DNA of 9,600 nucleotides, from contig RFVZ01000090.1 in NCBI GenBank assembly GCA_009922405.1, positions 1 through 9,600 of the forward strand, given 5' to 3'. The position numbers were made by a program, and so were the translations under genes. The DNA is from Betaproteobacteria bacterium (lineage in GTDB: Bacteria; Pseudomonadota; Gammaproteobacteria; Burkholderiales; Burkholderiaceae_E). The notes beneath the pieces were generated by a model. The model was not told where the DNA came from. It saw only the letters and a list, made by a program, of their open reading frames with translations, and did not search any database. Of the stretch, positions 1 through 6,647 are shown in pieces (position 1 is the first letter of the stretch; each line of letters begins with the position of its first letter).

Positions 1-692
1 GTGCCCCAGTAATTGGGATTGATCTTGAAGGTGGTTTTCACGCCGGGCTGACGCTCGCCCACCATGTAGGGGCCCGTGCCGTTACCCTTGAAAGATGCCG
101 TGTTTTCGATACCTTTGCGGCGATCGACGGGGATCGTGGCGCGATTGGTTTCGCACCACTTTTTGTTCATGATGTAGAGCTTCTCGATCACGTCGGGGAG
201 GATCGGGAACGGGGCTTTGGTTTCGATTTCAATCGAGTAATCGCTGAGTTTGCGAACTTCCTGGATGTCGTTGACGTAACTCTTCATATCTGAGCCGTCA
301 CCCGCGGCCCGCTTGAACGTGAACACCACGTCTTCAGCTGTGAAGGTCTCGCCGTCCTGGAATTTGACGCCCTGACGCAATTCGAAACGCCACACATTGG
401 GCGAGGTCTGGCGCCAGTTCGTAGCCAGCGCCGGGACCAGGCTAAGGTCTTTGTTGCGCGTCACGAGCGACTCGTAAACGTTGCTCATCACGCTCAGTTG
501 CAAGGACTCGTTGAGCGAATGTGGATCCATTGATAGCGCATCGCCTTGGTTGCCGATTCGCACTGTCTTGGCCTCTATGGCTCCAGCATTCAGGGCGAGG
601 GCGACCGCCAGGGCCGAGGCCAGGGCCAGCTTCAGCGAACGTGTGGGCTGCGACAAGGTTTGTGTGGTGCGGTGGTCAGACGGGTGGCTCAT
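1..692 (-). CDS. Family 5 extracellular solute-binding protein (Opp/Dpp-type ABC transporter), N-terminal part
   Basis: Partial gene: 230 codons read in one open frame from an ATG at 692-690 to the left edge, where the C-terminal half is cut off. Residues 19-41 form a signal peptide (basic start at R18/K21, Ala/Leu-rich core, likely cleavage after A41 in AIEA-K). The mature part matches the SBP_bac_5 pattern: TVRIGNQGDALSMDPH near 43-58, NVYESLV at 71-77, LVPALATNW at 85-93, then WRFELRQGVKFQDGETFTAEDV around 101-122, the most recognisable stretch of the family, and GTGPYMV at 205-211. Such proteins capture peptides, nickel, opines or other solutes in the periplasm and hand them to a Dpp/Opp-like permease; the ligand here cannot be told. 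A strong Shine-Dalgarno supports the start. It probably belongs to the same transcript as the two CoA enzymes upstream, so it may import their substrate (inference). Confidence 0.9.
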   Translation of the reverse strand, partial: MSHPSDHRTTQTLSQPTRSLKLALASALAVALALNAGAIEAKTVRIGNQGDALSMDPHSLNESLQLSVMSNVYESLVTRNKDLSLVPALATNWRQTSPNVWRFELRQGVKFQDGETFTAEDVVFTFKRAAGDGSDMKSYVNDIQEVRKLSDYSIEIETKAPFPILPDVIEKLYIMNKKWCETNRATIPVDRRKGIENTASFKGNGTGPYMVGERQPGVKTTFKINPNYWG

Positions 693-698
693 CCGAAA

Positions 699-705
699 CT
701 TCCTT
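699..705 (-). promoter_or_regulatory. Ribosome binding site of the family 5 binding protein
   Basis: On the minus strand AAGGAAG stands six bases before the ATG at 692-690. It fixes the start of the binding protein and shows that this gene can be translated independently, although it lies only 64 bases behind the lyase gene. I see no clear promoter or terminator hairpin in the rest of the 693-756 gap. Confidence 0.7.
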
Positions 706-756
706 GGTTGATGATGCGAATACTTAAAGGTTGCCGTTGAAATTATGCCGGTGAAA

Positions 757-1614
757 TCAAGTTTTCGGGCGCGCAAGCCAGCGCCGGGCGCGTTCGACGA
801 TGGGGCGGTCAATCATTCTTCCGTCTAGCAAGATTGCGCCAATCCCCTGGGCCTGGGCATCCTGATCGGCATCAACCACCCTCTGCGCCCAGGCGAGTTC
901 ATCTGCCGACGGTGAAAACCCTTCATTGACGATCTGCAGCTGATTGGGATGAATGCAAACGGTTCCGGTGAAGCCAATTGCCCGCGCCTCGCGAACGGAT
1001 TCTGCGTAGGCCTGAGGGTCGTTGATCAGGGCGATGCTGGCCGCCAATCCCCAGCAGGGCAAGCCAAATGCATGGGCGCAGGTAATGACCTGTTGGGCTG
1101 GCCAGGTGAGGGCGGCCGGTGTTGGCGGGACGGCTAGCGTCGCGCAATAATCTTCAGCTCCAAACCCGACCGCTGCCAGCCCGGGGTGGGCGCAAATCGA
1201 GGGGGCAGCCAGCACGCCTCGCGGGGTCTCGATTTGGATCGTCACAGGAACCGGCGAATTCGGTGCCGCCGCCCTCAGCGCCTGCGCGAGGGCTTCAATT
1301 TGATCCGCAGACTCGACTTTGGGCAGCATCACGCCGGCGAGCAGCTCGAGCGGTTGATGCTTCAAATCCTCCCGCCACAACTCGGGCTCAGAGTTCAGGC
1401 GCAACAAAACGGTTGCCCCGCGTTCTGCCAAAGACCGGATTGCGCTCGCTGCTAGCGGACGTGCGGCGTCTTTTTGTGCAAACGGAATCGCGTCTTCGAG
1501 ATCAACGATCAGAGCGTCTGCGCCGCGTGCCGTGGCTTTGGGCAGCAGCGCCGTCGAGGTGGCCGGGATGAACAGGAGTGAGCGCAGGGCTTGGAGGGGG
1601 GAGGGCGGCTTCAT
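757..1614 (-). CDS. CitE-like CoA-ester lyase (HpcH/HpaI aldolase/citrate lyase family)
   Basis: A 285-residue protein, usual length for stand-alone CitE-like enzymes. Motifs in order: RSLLFIPA at 11-18, DALIVDLEDAI at 33-43, LLRLN with a substrate-contacting Arg at 72, VMLPKVES at 95-102, IQIETPRG with the probable Mg2+ ligand E129, GAEDY with the probable second ligand D155, and GFTGTVCIHPNQL at 214-226, the C-terminal family signature. Members cleave or condense acyl-CoA esters such as malyl-CoA, beta-methylmalyl-CoA or (S)-citramalyl-CoA, giving acetyl-CoA or propionyl-CoA plus a 2-oxoacid; they are cytosolic. It starts eight bases after the CoA-transferase stop, so the two are surely co-transcribed, and the transferase may make its CoA ester. 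No good Shine-Dalgarno is visible before the ATG, so translation may depend on coupling. Exact substrate unknown; family call firm. Confidence 0.9.
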   Translation of the reverse strand: MKPPSPLQALRSLLFIPATSTALLPKATARGADALIVDLEDAIPFAQKDAARPLAASAIRSLAERGATVLLRLNSEPELWREDLKHQPLELLAGVMLPKVESADQIEALAQALRAAAPNSPVPVTIQIETPRGVLAAPSICAHPGLAAVGFGAEDYCATLAVPPTPAALTWPAQQVITCAHAFGLPCWGLAASIALINDPQAYAESVREARAIGFTGTVCIHPNQLQIVNEGFSPSADELAWAQRVVDADQDAQAQGIGAILLDGRMIDRPIVERARRWLARPKT

Positions 1615-1622
1615 GTTTGGAT

Positions 1623-2870
1623 TTATATGGATTCCAGAGCGCCGCGTTGATTCAGGCTCGCGATTTGTTCCGCAGTCGCGCCAAGTTCGTTCAGGAGTTC
1701 GACCCCGTGTTCGCCACGAACAGGTGCGCGCCGGCGCAGCTGGCCGGGTGTACCCGCGAGCTTTGGCGTGATTCCATGCATCAGTGTCTCCGCGCCCTCG
1801 TCGTCGTCCGGCACCCGAATATACGAACCGCGGGCTGCAATATGTGGGTCGCCAAGCAGTTGCTCGGCATCATAGACAGGACCGACCGTGACGCCATGGC
1901 GACGGAAGTGGGCCAGGCATTCGGCTTGGTCTAGACCCGCGATGGTGGTCGCAATCAATTGTGTGAGCTCGGTATCGTGGGCTAGCCGCGCCGCATTCGT
2001 ATTGAAACGCGGTTCGTCGAAGAGTGCTTCCTGGTCAATGGCCTGAAAGACCCGACGCGCCATCGAATCAGTCGACCCTGACATTGAAACCCAACGCCCA
2101 TCGCGACATTGAAAAGTGCCACGCGGTGAGGAGATTTTCTGGTCGGTTTCAGCAGCCAATCCAGTGGCAGCAAAATGGGTCACGTCGGGCCCCATGATGG
2201 CCAACATCGGTTCAAGCAGTGAGAGGTCGATCACCTGACCCCGACCGCCCCGTACCTCGACCTCGCGCAGCGCAACCAGTGTCGCGTGGGCACCGGTCAG
2301 ACCAGTGATCATGTCGGCCAGTGCCAGGTTCGGTAGACGGGGCTCGCCGCTCGCCGCGCGATGCTTATGTGCAAATCCGCTGAAGCCTTCGATCAGACTG
2401 CCGAATCCTGCGAGTTCACGATACGGGCCGGTTTGGCCCCAGCCCGAGAGCCGAACGATGATGAGCCCTGGATGAGTCGCATGCAGCAAAGCCGGCGCCA
2501 ATCCCATGGCCTCAAGAGTCCCAGGCCGAAAACTCTCCACCAGCACCTGAGCAGTCGCTATCAGTTTCTTTAACCACCCCATTGCTTCGGCGTCACGGAG
2601 ATCGAGGGCAAGACTGCGCTTATTGCGACCATAGACCCGCCACCAACCGTCAAAGCCCTCCGGGTGGTCCGGGTGGGCCTCACGCCATTCGCGCAGGGTG
2701 TCCCCATGCCCAGGCGATTCGAGCTTGATCACATCGGCGCCGAAATCAGCCAGTTGCAGCGTGAGCATGTTGCCCGCCACCAATCTGGACAGATCGACGA
2801 CCCGAACACCCTGCAGGGGGCCGCTGGGGGTGCCATTTGGCCTGATAACGGGTAGGTCTTCGAAGTCCAT
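1623..2870 (-). CDS. Family III CoA-transferase (CaiB/BaiF)
   Basis: A 415-residue protein, typical for the family. It opens with GPLQGVRVVDLSRLVAGNM (17-35), the usual N-terminal strand and loop, followed by LADFGADVIKLESPGHGD (40-57) and the GRNKRSLALDL segment (81-91) that binds CoA. VLVESFRPGTLEAMGL (109-124) and VRLSGWGQTGPY (139-150) are family signatures. D186 in LALADMITGLTGAHATLVAL is at the position of the catalytic Asp that forms the acyl-enzyme anhydride in formyl-CoA transferase (Asp169). Such enzymes move CoA from a donor such as succinyl-CoA to an organic acid in the cytosol. The ATG at 2870 has no convincing Shine-Dalgarno; the gene diverges from the BMP binding protein gene. 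With the lyase behind it, it may activate a C4-C5 hydroxy- or dicarboxylic acid (malate, citramalate or itaconate are possibilities); this is inference. Carnitine or bile-acid roles are not supported by context. Confidence 0.92.
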   Translation of the reverse strand: MDFEDLPVIRPNGTPSGPLQGVRVVDLSRLVAGNMLTLQLADFGADVIKLESPGHGDTLREWREAHPDHPEGFDGWWRVYGRNKRSLALDLRDAEAMGWLKKLIATAQVLVESFRPGTLEAMGLAPALLHATHPGLIIVRLSGWGQTGPYRELAGFGSLIEGFSGFAHKHRAASGEPRLPNLALADMITGLTGAHATLVALREVEVRGGRGQVIDLSLLEPMLAIMGPDVTHFAATGLAAETDQKISSPRGTFQCRDGRWVSMSGSTDSMARRVFQAIDQEALFDEPRFNTNAARLAHDTELTQLIATTIAGLDQAECLAHFRRHGVTVGPVYDAEQLLGDPHIAARGSYIRVPDDDEGAETLMHGITPKLAGTPGQLRRRAPVRGEHGVELLNELGATAEQIASLNQRGALESI

Positions 2871-2990
2871 GGGGTGTCTCGATTGAGTTGGTTCAGTGTA
2901 TCAATCCCAAAACTGGATTCCGCGATAGAAAAGCGATTGTTGATATCCTGCCGACTCGTCGATTACCAACCCTTCGACCTCCGGTTAATC
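2871..2990. promoter_or_regulatory. Divergent intergenic region with an inverted repeat
   Basis: This 120-base spacer separates the divergent CoA-transferase and BMP binding protein genes, so it should carry promoters for both operons. I cannot assign -35/-10 boxes with confidence. GATTGA at 2881-2886 and TCAATC at 2901-2906 form an inverted repeat with 14 bases between arms, a spacing compatible with a dimeric regulator. The CGATTG sequence of the left arm recurs at 2934-2939. No Shine-Dalgarno is clear before the ATG at 2991. The operator idea is tentative. Confidence 0.35.
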
Positions 2991-3959
2991 ATGAAATTTG
3001 GTGTTCTGGTCGCGCTTCTCGTGTCGCTGCTCGCGAATGCCGCTCAGGCCGAGCCGGCAGTGATCTTCGATATGGGCGGAAAGTTCGACAAGTCCTTTAA
3101 CGAAGCGGCCTATCTCGGCATGGAGCGCTGGAAAAAGGAAGCTGGCAAGTCTTACCTTGAGTTCGAGATTTCGAACGAAGCCCAGCGCGAACAGGCGATG
3201 CGTCGCATGGCCGAGAAGGGTGCCTCGCCCGTGATTGGTGTGGGTTTTGGTCAGACCTCGACCATGGAACGGGTGGCCCGGGAGTACCCAAAGCTTCAGT
3301 TCGCCATCATCGATTCGGTCGTCTCGTTGCCCAATGTGGAATCGGTGATTTTTCGGGACGAGGAGGGGAGTTTTCTTGTCGGGATGCTGGCCGCCATGGC
3401 GAGCAAATCGGGCAAGGTCGGGTTTGTCGGCGGGATGGATATCCCGCTGATCCGCAAGTTCCAGTGTGGCTATGAGCAAGGGGCCCGATTTGCCAATTCG
3501 AAGATCGAAGTGACTTCGAATATGACTGGCACCACACCGGCGGCCTGGAATGACCCCGCGCGCGGCGGCGAAATCGCTCGGGCCCAGTTCGGTAAAGGGG
3601 TGGATGTTGTGTTCTCTGCCGCCGGCGGAACTGGCCTCGGGGTCTATCAGGCCGCCAAAGACGCTGGCAAGCTGGCGGTCGGTGTGGATACCAATCAGAA
3701 TCATCTACATCCCGGAACGATGCTGACCTCAATGGTGAAGCGGGTTGATGTCGCCGTCTATAACCTCGCCCGTCAAACGCACCCGGGGACTACTGTCCTT
3801 GGCCTGAAAGAGGGCGGACTCGATTACGCGTTTGATCAGTACAACGAAAAACTGATTACGCCAGAAATGAGGCGCCGGGTTGATGATGCAAAGGCGCAGA
3901 TCGTAGCCGGCAAGATCAAGGTGGTGGACTTCATGGTGGGCAATCGCTGCAAGCCCTAG
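2991..3959 (+). CDS. BMP-family periplasmic nucleoside-binding protein of an ABC transporter
   Basis: A 322-residue binding protein of the Bmp/Med/PnrA family, whose characterised members bind purine or other nucleosides. I chose the ATG at 2991 because it opens directly on a signal peptide (MKFGVLVALLVSLLANAAQA, cleavage AQA-E). The longer frame from 2874 adds 39 unrelated residues that would destroy it. There is no lipobox Cys, so the mature protein should be free in the periplasm, unlike the lipoprotein BMPs of Gram-positives and spirochaetes. Family landmarks: VIFDMGGKFDKSFNEAAY at 24-41 (ligand-site loop), GVGFGQTS at 83-90, FRDEEGSFLVGMLAA at 121-135, VGFVGGMDIPLIRKFQCGY at 143-161, FSAAGGTGLGVYQAAK at 208-223 and GVDTNQ with D233. 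Length and C-terminus are complete. It heads a transporter operon ending in cytidine deaminase, which supports a nucleoside ligand. The hexanucleotide repeat begins over its last codons and stop. Confidence 0.93.
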   Translation: MKFGVLVALLVSLLANAAQAEPAVIFDMGGKFDKSFNEAAYLGMERWKKEAGKSYLEFEISNEAQREQAMRRMAEKGASPVIGVGFGQTSTMERVAREYPKLQFAIIDSVVSLPNVESVIFRDEEGSFLVGMLAAMASKSGKVGFVGGMDIPLIRKFQCGYEQGARFANSKIEVTSNMTGTTPAAWNDPARGGEIARAQFGKGVDVVFSAAGGTGLGVYQAAKDAGKLAVGVDTNQNHLHPGTMLTSMVKRVDVAVYNLARQTHPGTTVLGLKEGGLDYAFDQYNEKLITPEMRRRVDDAKAQIVAGKIKVVDFMVGNRCKP

Positions 3960-3999
3960 CCCTAGCCCTAGCCGTAGCAGTAGCAGTAGCAGTAGCCCT
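3952..3999 (+). repeat. Tandem hexanucleotide repeat, eight units, over the BMP stop codon
   Basis: Eight consecutive 6-base units: AGCCCT three times (3952-3969), AGCCGT once (3970-3975), AGCAGT three times (3976-3993), AGCCCT once (3994-3999). The order looks like two blocks of three joined by an intermediate unit, as expected from slippage plus point change. The TAG at 3957-3959 is the BMP stop. Because the period is a multiple of three, TAG recurs in that frame at 3963, 3969, 3975, 3981, 3987 and 3993, followed by TGA at 3999-4001. The second frame reads an Ala-Leu/Ala-Val run and the third a Ser-Pro/Ser run. The array fills most of the 52-base gap before the ATPase gene. Confidence 0.95.
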
Positions 4000-4003
4000 G
4001 AGG
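4000..4003 (+). promoter_or_regulatory. Weak ribosome binding site supporting a TTG start
   Basis: GAGG at 4000-4003 is eight bases before the TTG at 4012. It matters because the ATPase frame has a TGA at 4006-4008 and no ATG until codon 49, inside the Walker A motif, so the TTG is the only plausible start. Confidence 0.5.
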
Positions 4004-4011
4004 CCTGATCC

Positions 4012-5520
4012 TTGAACCCGGCGGTTCCAGCCGTTCAACTGCGTTCGATCTTCAAGCGGTTTGGTGCAGTCCACGCCAATCGCGACATCACCCTGTCGGT
4101 GACAGCGGGTTCCATTCACGGTCTGGTTGGCGAGAACGGCGCTGGCAAGAGCACGCTGATGGCGATTCTGTATGGATTGGTCCAAGCCGATCGCGGGACG
4201 ATCGTGATCCACGGCAAGACGGTCGCCATCAACAACTCGCGGACCGCGATCGCCCTCGGAATCGGGATGGTGCATCAGCATTTCCTGCTGATTGACTCGA
4301 TGTCGGCGCTCGACAATGTCTTGTTGGGAGCGGAGCCGCACTGGCGTCTGACCCGCTCACGCGCAGTCGTGCTTGAGCAACTCAAGGTCTTGATCCAGCA
4401 GACCGGGCTCGAGGTCGATCTGACGCGCTTGGTCGGCGAATTGACAGTTGGCGCACGTCAGCGGTTGGAAATTCTGAAGGCGCTATTGCGTGGCGCGAGA
4501 ATTAGGCAACTTCGGGCCCGTGGGACCACCGTCTTGGTGATTACCCACAAGCTCAAAGAAGTCATGACGCTATGTGATGCAGTGACGGTCTTGCGCGCGG
4601 GCCAAGTCGTCTTTGACGGTCCGATTGCGCAGTGCAGCCTCGATCAGCTCGCGCAGGCCATGGTGGGGCGTCGGGTTCAGCTTGAGCGTCCCGACGTTTT
4701 GAAGGCAACGCCCAAAGGGCCCGTCTCCTTGGCGGTGCGCGACCTGTCCTGGCGAGATCCTCAGGGTACCCAACGGGTGTCGGGTGTGAACTTCGACTTG
4801 CACGCAGGCGAGATTGTCGGCATTGCCGGGGTGGCTGGTAACGGCCAAAGCGAGTTGCTTGCGCTCCTGTCTGGCATGTTCAGACCCCAGACCGGGCGGC
4901 TCGACATTGAAGGAACGGTCTGGAACAGCTCTCGCTGGCTTGATCCGACAACGGCGCGTCGCTTGGGCATGGCTCATGTTCCCGAGGACCGCCATCGCTT
5001 TGGCGTGGTCTTGCCCTTGCCACTTTGGGAGTCCGCGCTTTTGGGCTATCAGCGCAGCCGGCGCTTTGCCACAGCGTGGGGGTGGGTGCGTCGTCAAGCG
5101 TCACGGGCTGCCGCCCAAGTGATGCTCGAACGCTACGATGTGCGGCCCGCTCAACTTGATCTGCAAACATCGACCCTATCAGGCGGGAATCAACAGAAGC
5201 TCATTCTCGCCCGCGAGGCAATGGCGCCCGAGCAGCTCCCCAAAATAATCCTGATTGGGCAGCCCACCCGCGGGGTCGACATCGGTGCGATCGAACTCAT
5301 TTATGGACGTCTGCGCGCGATGCGTGATGGCGGCGCAGCAGTGCTGCTGGTCTCAAGCGAACTCGATGAGATCTTGGCGCTGGCTGATCGGGTACTCGTG
5401 ATGAACCAAGGCGTCATTGTTGGTGAACTGATGAATGAGGCTGTGAGTGAGGCCGCACTTGGCCGTCTGATGGCGGGTGTGTCGTCCCTCACTCATGCTG
5501 GCGTGCAGGCGGTACCGTGA
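4012..5520 (+). CDS. Tandem-domain nucleoside ABC transporter ATPase with Walker B missing from domain 1
   Basis: A 502-residue protein with two ABC domains in one chain, as in the RbsA-like and BMP-type (YufO/NupA-like) importers; it should power the two permeases that follow. Domain 1 (about 8-220): Walker A GENGAGKST at 40-48, Q-loop MVHQHF at 87-92 and signature region LTVGARQRLEILKALL at 144-159. After RGARI (160-164) it jumps straight to RQLRARGTTVLVITHK, with the switch His at 179. The roughly 22 residues that normally lie here, including the ILDEPTAVLTP-type Walker B, catalytic Glu and D-loop, are absent. Domain 2 (about 238-490): degenerate Walker A GVAGNGQSE at 273-281 without Lys, signature LSGGNQQK at 389-396 and IILIGQPTRGVD at 412-423; a Gln in place of Glu and the missing Lys are normal for this family. 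The TTG start is the only one possible. The stop overlaps the next gene by four bases. Family is certain; activity is doubtful. Confidence 0.9.
   Translation: MNPAVPAVQLRSIFKRFGAVHANRDITLSVTAGSIHGLVGENGAGKSTLMAILYGLVQADRGTIVIHGKTVAINNSRTAIALGIGMVHQHFLLIDSMSALDNVLLGAEPHWRLTRSRAVVLEQLKVLIQQTGLEVDLTRLVGELTVGARQRLEILKALLRGARIRQLRARGTTVLVITHKLKEVMTLCDAVTVLRAGQVVFDGPIAQCSLDQLAQAMVGRRVQLERPDVLKATPKGPVSLAVRDLSWRDPQGTQRVSGVNFDLHAGEIVGIAGVAGNGQSELLALLSGMFRPQTGRLDIEGTVWNSSRWLDPTTARRLGMAHVPEDRHRFGVVLPLPLWESALLGYQRSRRFATAWGWVRRQASRAAAQVMLERYDVRPAQLDLQTSTLSGGNQQKLILAREAMAPEQLPKIILIGQPTRGVDIGAIELIYGRLRAMRDGGAAVLLVSSELDEILALADRVLVMNQGVIVGELMNEAVSEAALGRLMAGVSSLTHAGVQAVP
4492..4515 (+). other. Junction of an apparent in-frame deletion in ATPase domain 1
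   Basis: Codons 161-168 (GARIRQLR) join the end of the helix after the ABC signature to the helix that normally follows the D-loop. In related tandem ATPases the order is RGAR, then a hydrophobic strand ending in DEP(T/S), then a segment like TPQEVDxLFxIL, then R(R/Q)LRxxG. Here the whole middle part, about 66 bases, is missing and the frame is kept. No frame around 4500 encodes the missing residues, so a simple frameshift does not explain the gap. Confidence 0.75.
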
Positions 5521-6647
5521 GTCGACCGCTCGAGTTGCCGCGCTGGATCGAATGGGGACTGCTGCCCCTCGTGAACCTCGCTCTCGCGCTGGGGGTGTGC
5601 TCCGCGGTGCTCGCAGTCGTTGGTTTGCCACCGCAGCAGGTGTTCACGATGTTGTTCAAGGGGGCGTTTGGCAGTGCGGCCGGTTGGAGCTACACGCTCT
5701 TCTACGCTACGACGTTTGTTTTTACGGGACTGGCCGTCGCGGTTGCCTTTCATGGGGGCTCGTTCAATGTCGGCGGTGAAGGTCAGGCCATGATCGGCGG
5801 TCTGGGTTGCGCGCTCGTTGCCTTGTCGGTGGGTGAGCACTTGGGCCAGCAATTACCGACCGACCTGGCCGCCATCGTCGTATTGCCAATGATGATCGTG
5901 GCCGCGATGCTTGGCGGGGCAGTGTGGGCCGCGGTGCCGGCCGTGTTGCTGGCGTGGCGAGGTAGTCATCTCGTGATCACAACCATCATGTTCAATTTTA
6001 TTGCATCGTCTTTGATGGCGGGGCTGCTCGTGGGGCCTCTGAAGGCACCTGGCAGCATGATGGTCGAAACGGTGGCGTTTCCAATCTCGGCGCGGATGCC
6101 TGGGATGCACGAAATTTTGCAAGGATTTGGCTTGGATTGGCCGCGTACGCCACTTAACTTGACGCTCCTGCTTGCCATGGCGGCTGCGATCGCGGTGGGT
6201 TTTTATCTGACGCGCTCCCGGTGGGGCTATGAATTACGAACGGTTGGGTTTTCGAGCGATGCAGCCCGCTACGCGGGTATTCAGCCGGGTCGGCAGCAGG
6301 TCATCAGCCTGCTCATCGCAGGCGCGTTGGCCGGTTTGGTCGGGATCAATGAACTTGCCGGGGCCCAGCATCGCTTGATGCTGGATTTTGTGTTGGGCGC
6401 TGGCTTTGCGGGGATTGCGGTTTCACTGATCGGACGCAACCACCCCCTGGGGATCGTGCTGGCGTCGATCCTCTTCGGTGGTTTGTATCAAGGGGGTGCA
6501 GAGCTCGCATTTGATTTGCCCGGTTTTAGTCGCGACATGGTAACGACACTTCAGGGCTTGATCGTTTTATTTTCTGGCGCCATGGCAATGGTGTCAGCGC
6601 CTCTGCTGGTCTGGATTCTCAATCGGGTTGGGGGGCGCAATGGATGA
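5517..6647 (+). CDS. Nucleoside ABC transporter permease, first subunit (BPD_transp_2)
   Basis: A 376-residue inner-membrane protein with about eight to ten hydrophobic segments (for example 15-36, 60-78, 117-146, 151-172, 215-230, 262-280, 290-304, 311-326, 344-368). Family marks are FNVGGEGQ at 83-90 (BMP-type permeases usually carry FNxGxEGQ), HLVITTIMFNFIA at 151-163, and a cytoplasmic loop with YELRTVGFSSDAARYAGI at 238-255, the probable contact with the ATPase. GAGFAGIAVSLIGRNHPLG at 294-312 is also typical. It starts at a GTG inside the GTGA overlap with the ATPase stop, with AGGCGG four bases upstream. This implies translational coupling. It should pair with the next permease as a heterodimeric channel fed by the BMP protein. 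Confidence 0.92.
   Translation: MSRPLELPRWIEWGLLPLVNLALALGVCSAVLAVVGLPPQQVFTMLFKGAFGSAAGWSYTLFYATTFVFTGLAVAVAFHGGSFNVGGEGQAMIGGLGCALVALSVGEHLGQQLPTDLAAIVVLPMMIVAAMLGGAVWAAVPAVLLAWRGSHLVITTIMFNFIASSLMAGLLVGPLKAPGSMMVETVAFPISARMPGMHEILQGFGLDWPRTPLNLTLLLAMAAAIAVGFYLTRSRWGYELRTVGFSSDAARYAGIQPGRQQVISLLIAGALAGLVGINELAGAQHRLMLDFVLGAGFAGIAVSLIGRNHPLGIVLASILFGGLYQGGAELAFDLPGFSRDMVTTLQGLIVLFSGAMAMVSAPLLVWILNRVGGRNG

Noticed and set aside
2874..2990. Longer N-terminus for the BMP protein starting at 2874
   Set aside because: It adds 39 residues without family similarity before a clear signal peptide that begins at the ATG at 2991, and it would run to within four bases of the divergent gene's start.
2985..3704. 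239-residue open frame antisense to the BMP gene
   Set aside because: It is a high-GC shadow of the BMP coding sequence; the translation is rich in His, Arg, Gly and Pro and shows no recognisable domain.
3952..3999. CRISPR array or telomere-like sequence
   Set aside because: The units are six bases with no spacers and only eight copies; the place and length fit a simple microsatellite.
3952..3999. G-quadruplex on the minus strand
   Set aside because: Only three GGG runs are close together; the fourth is about 30 bases away, too far for a canonical structure.
4570..5097. 175-residue antisense frame within the ATPase gene
   Set aside because: It is opposite the conserved second ABC domain and has no family motif.
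4012..5520. Frameshift as the reason for the missing Walker B in the ATPase
   Set aside because: The flanking segments join in one continuous frame and no alternative frame near 4500 encodes a DEPT-like motif; a deletion explains the sequence better.
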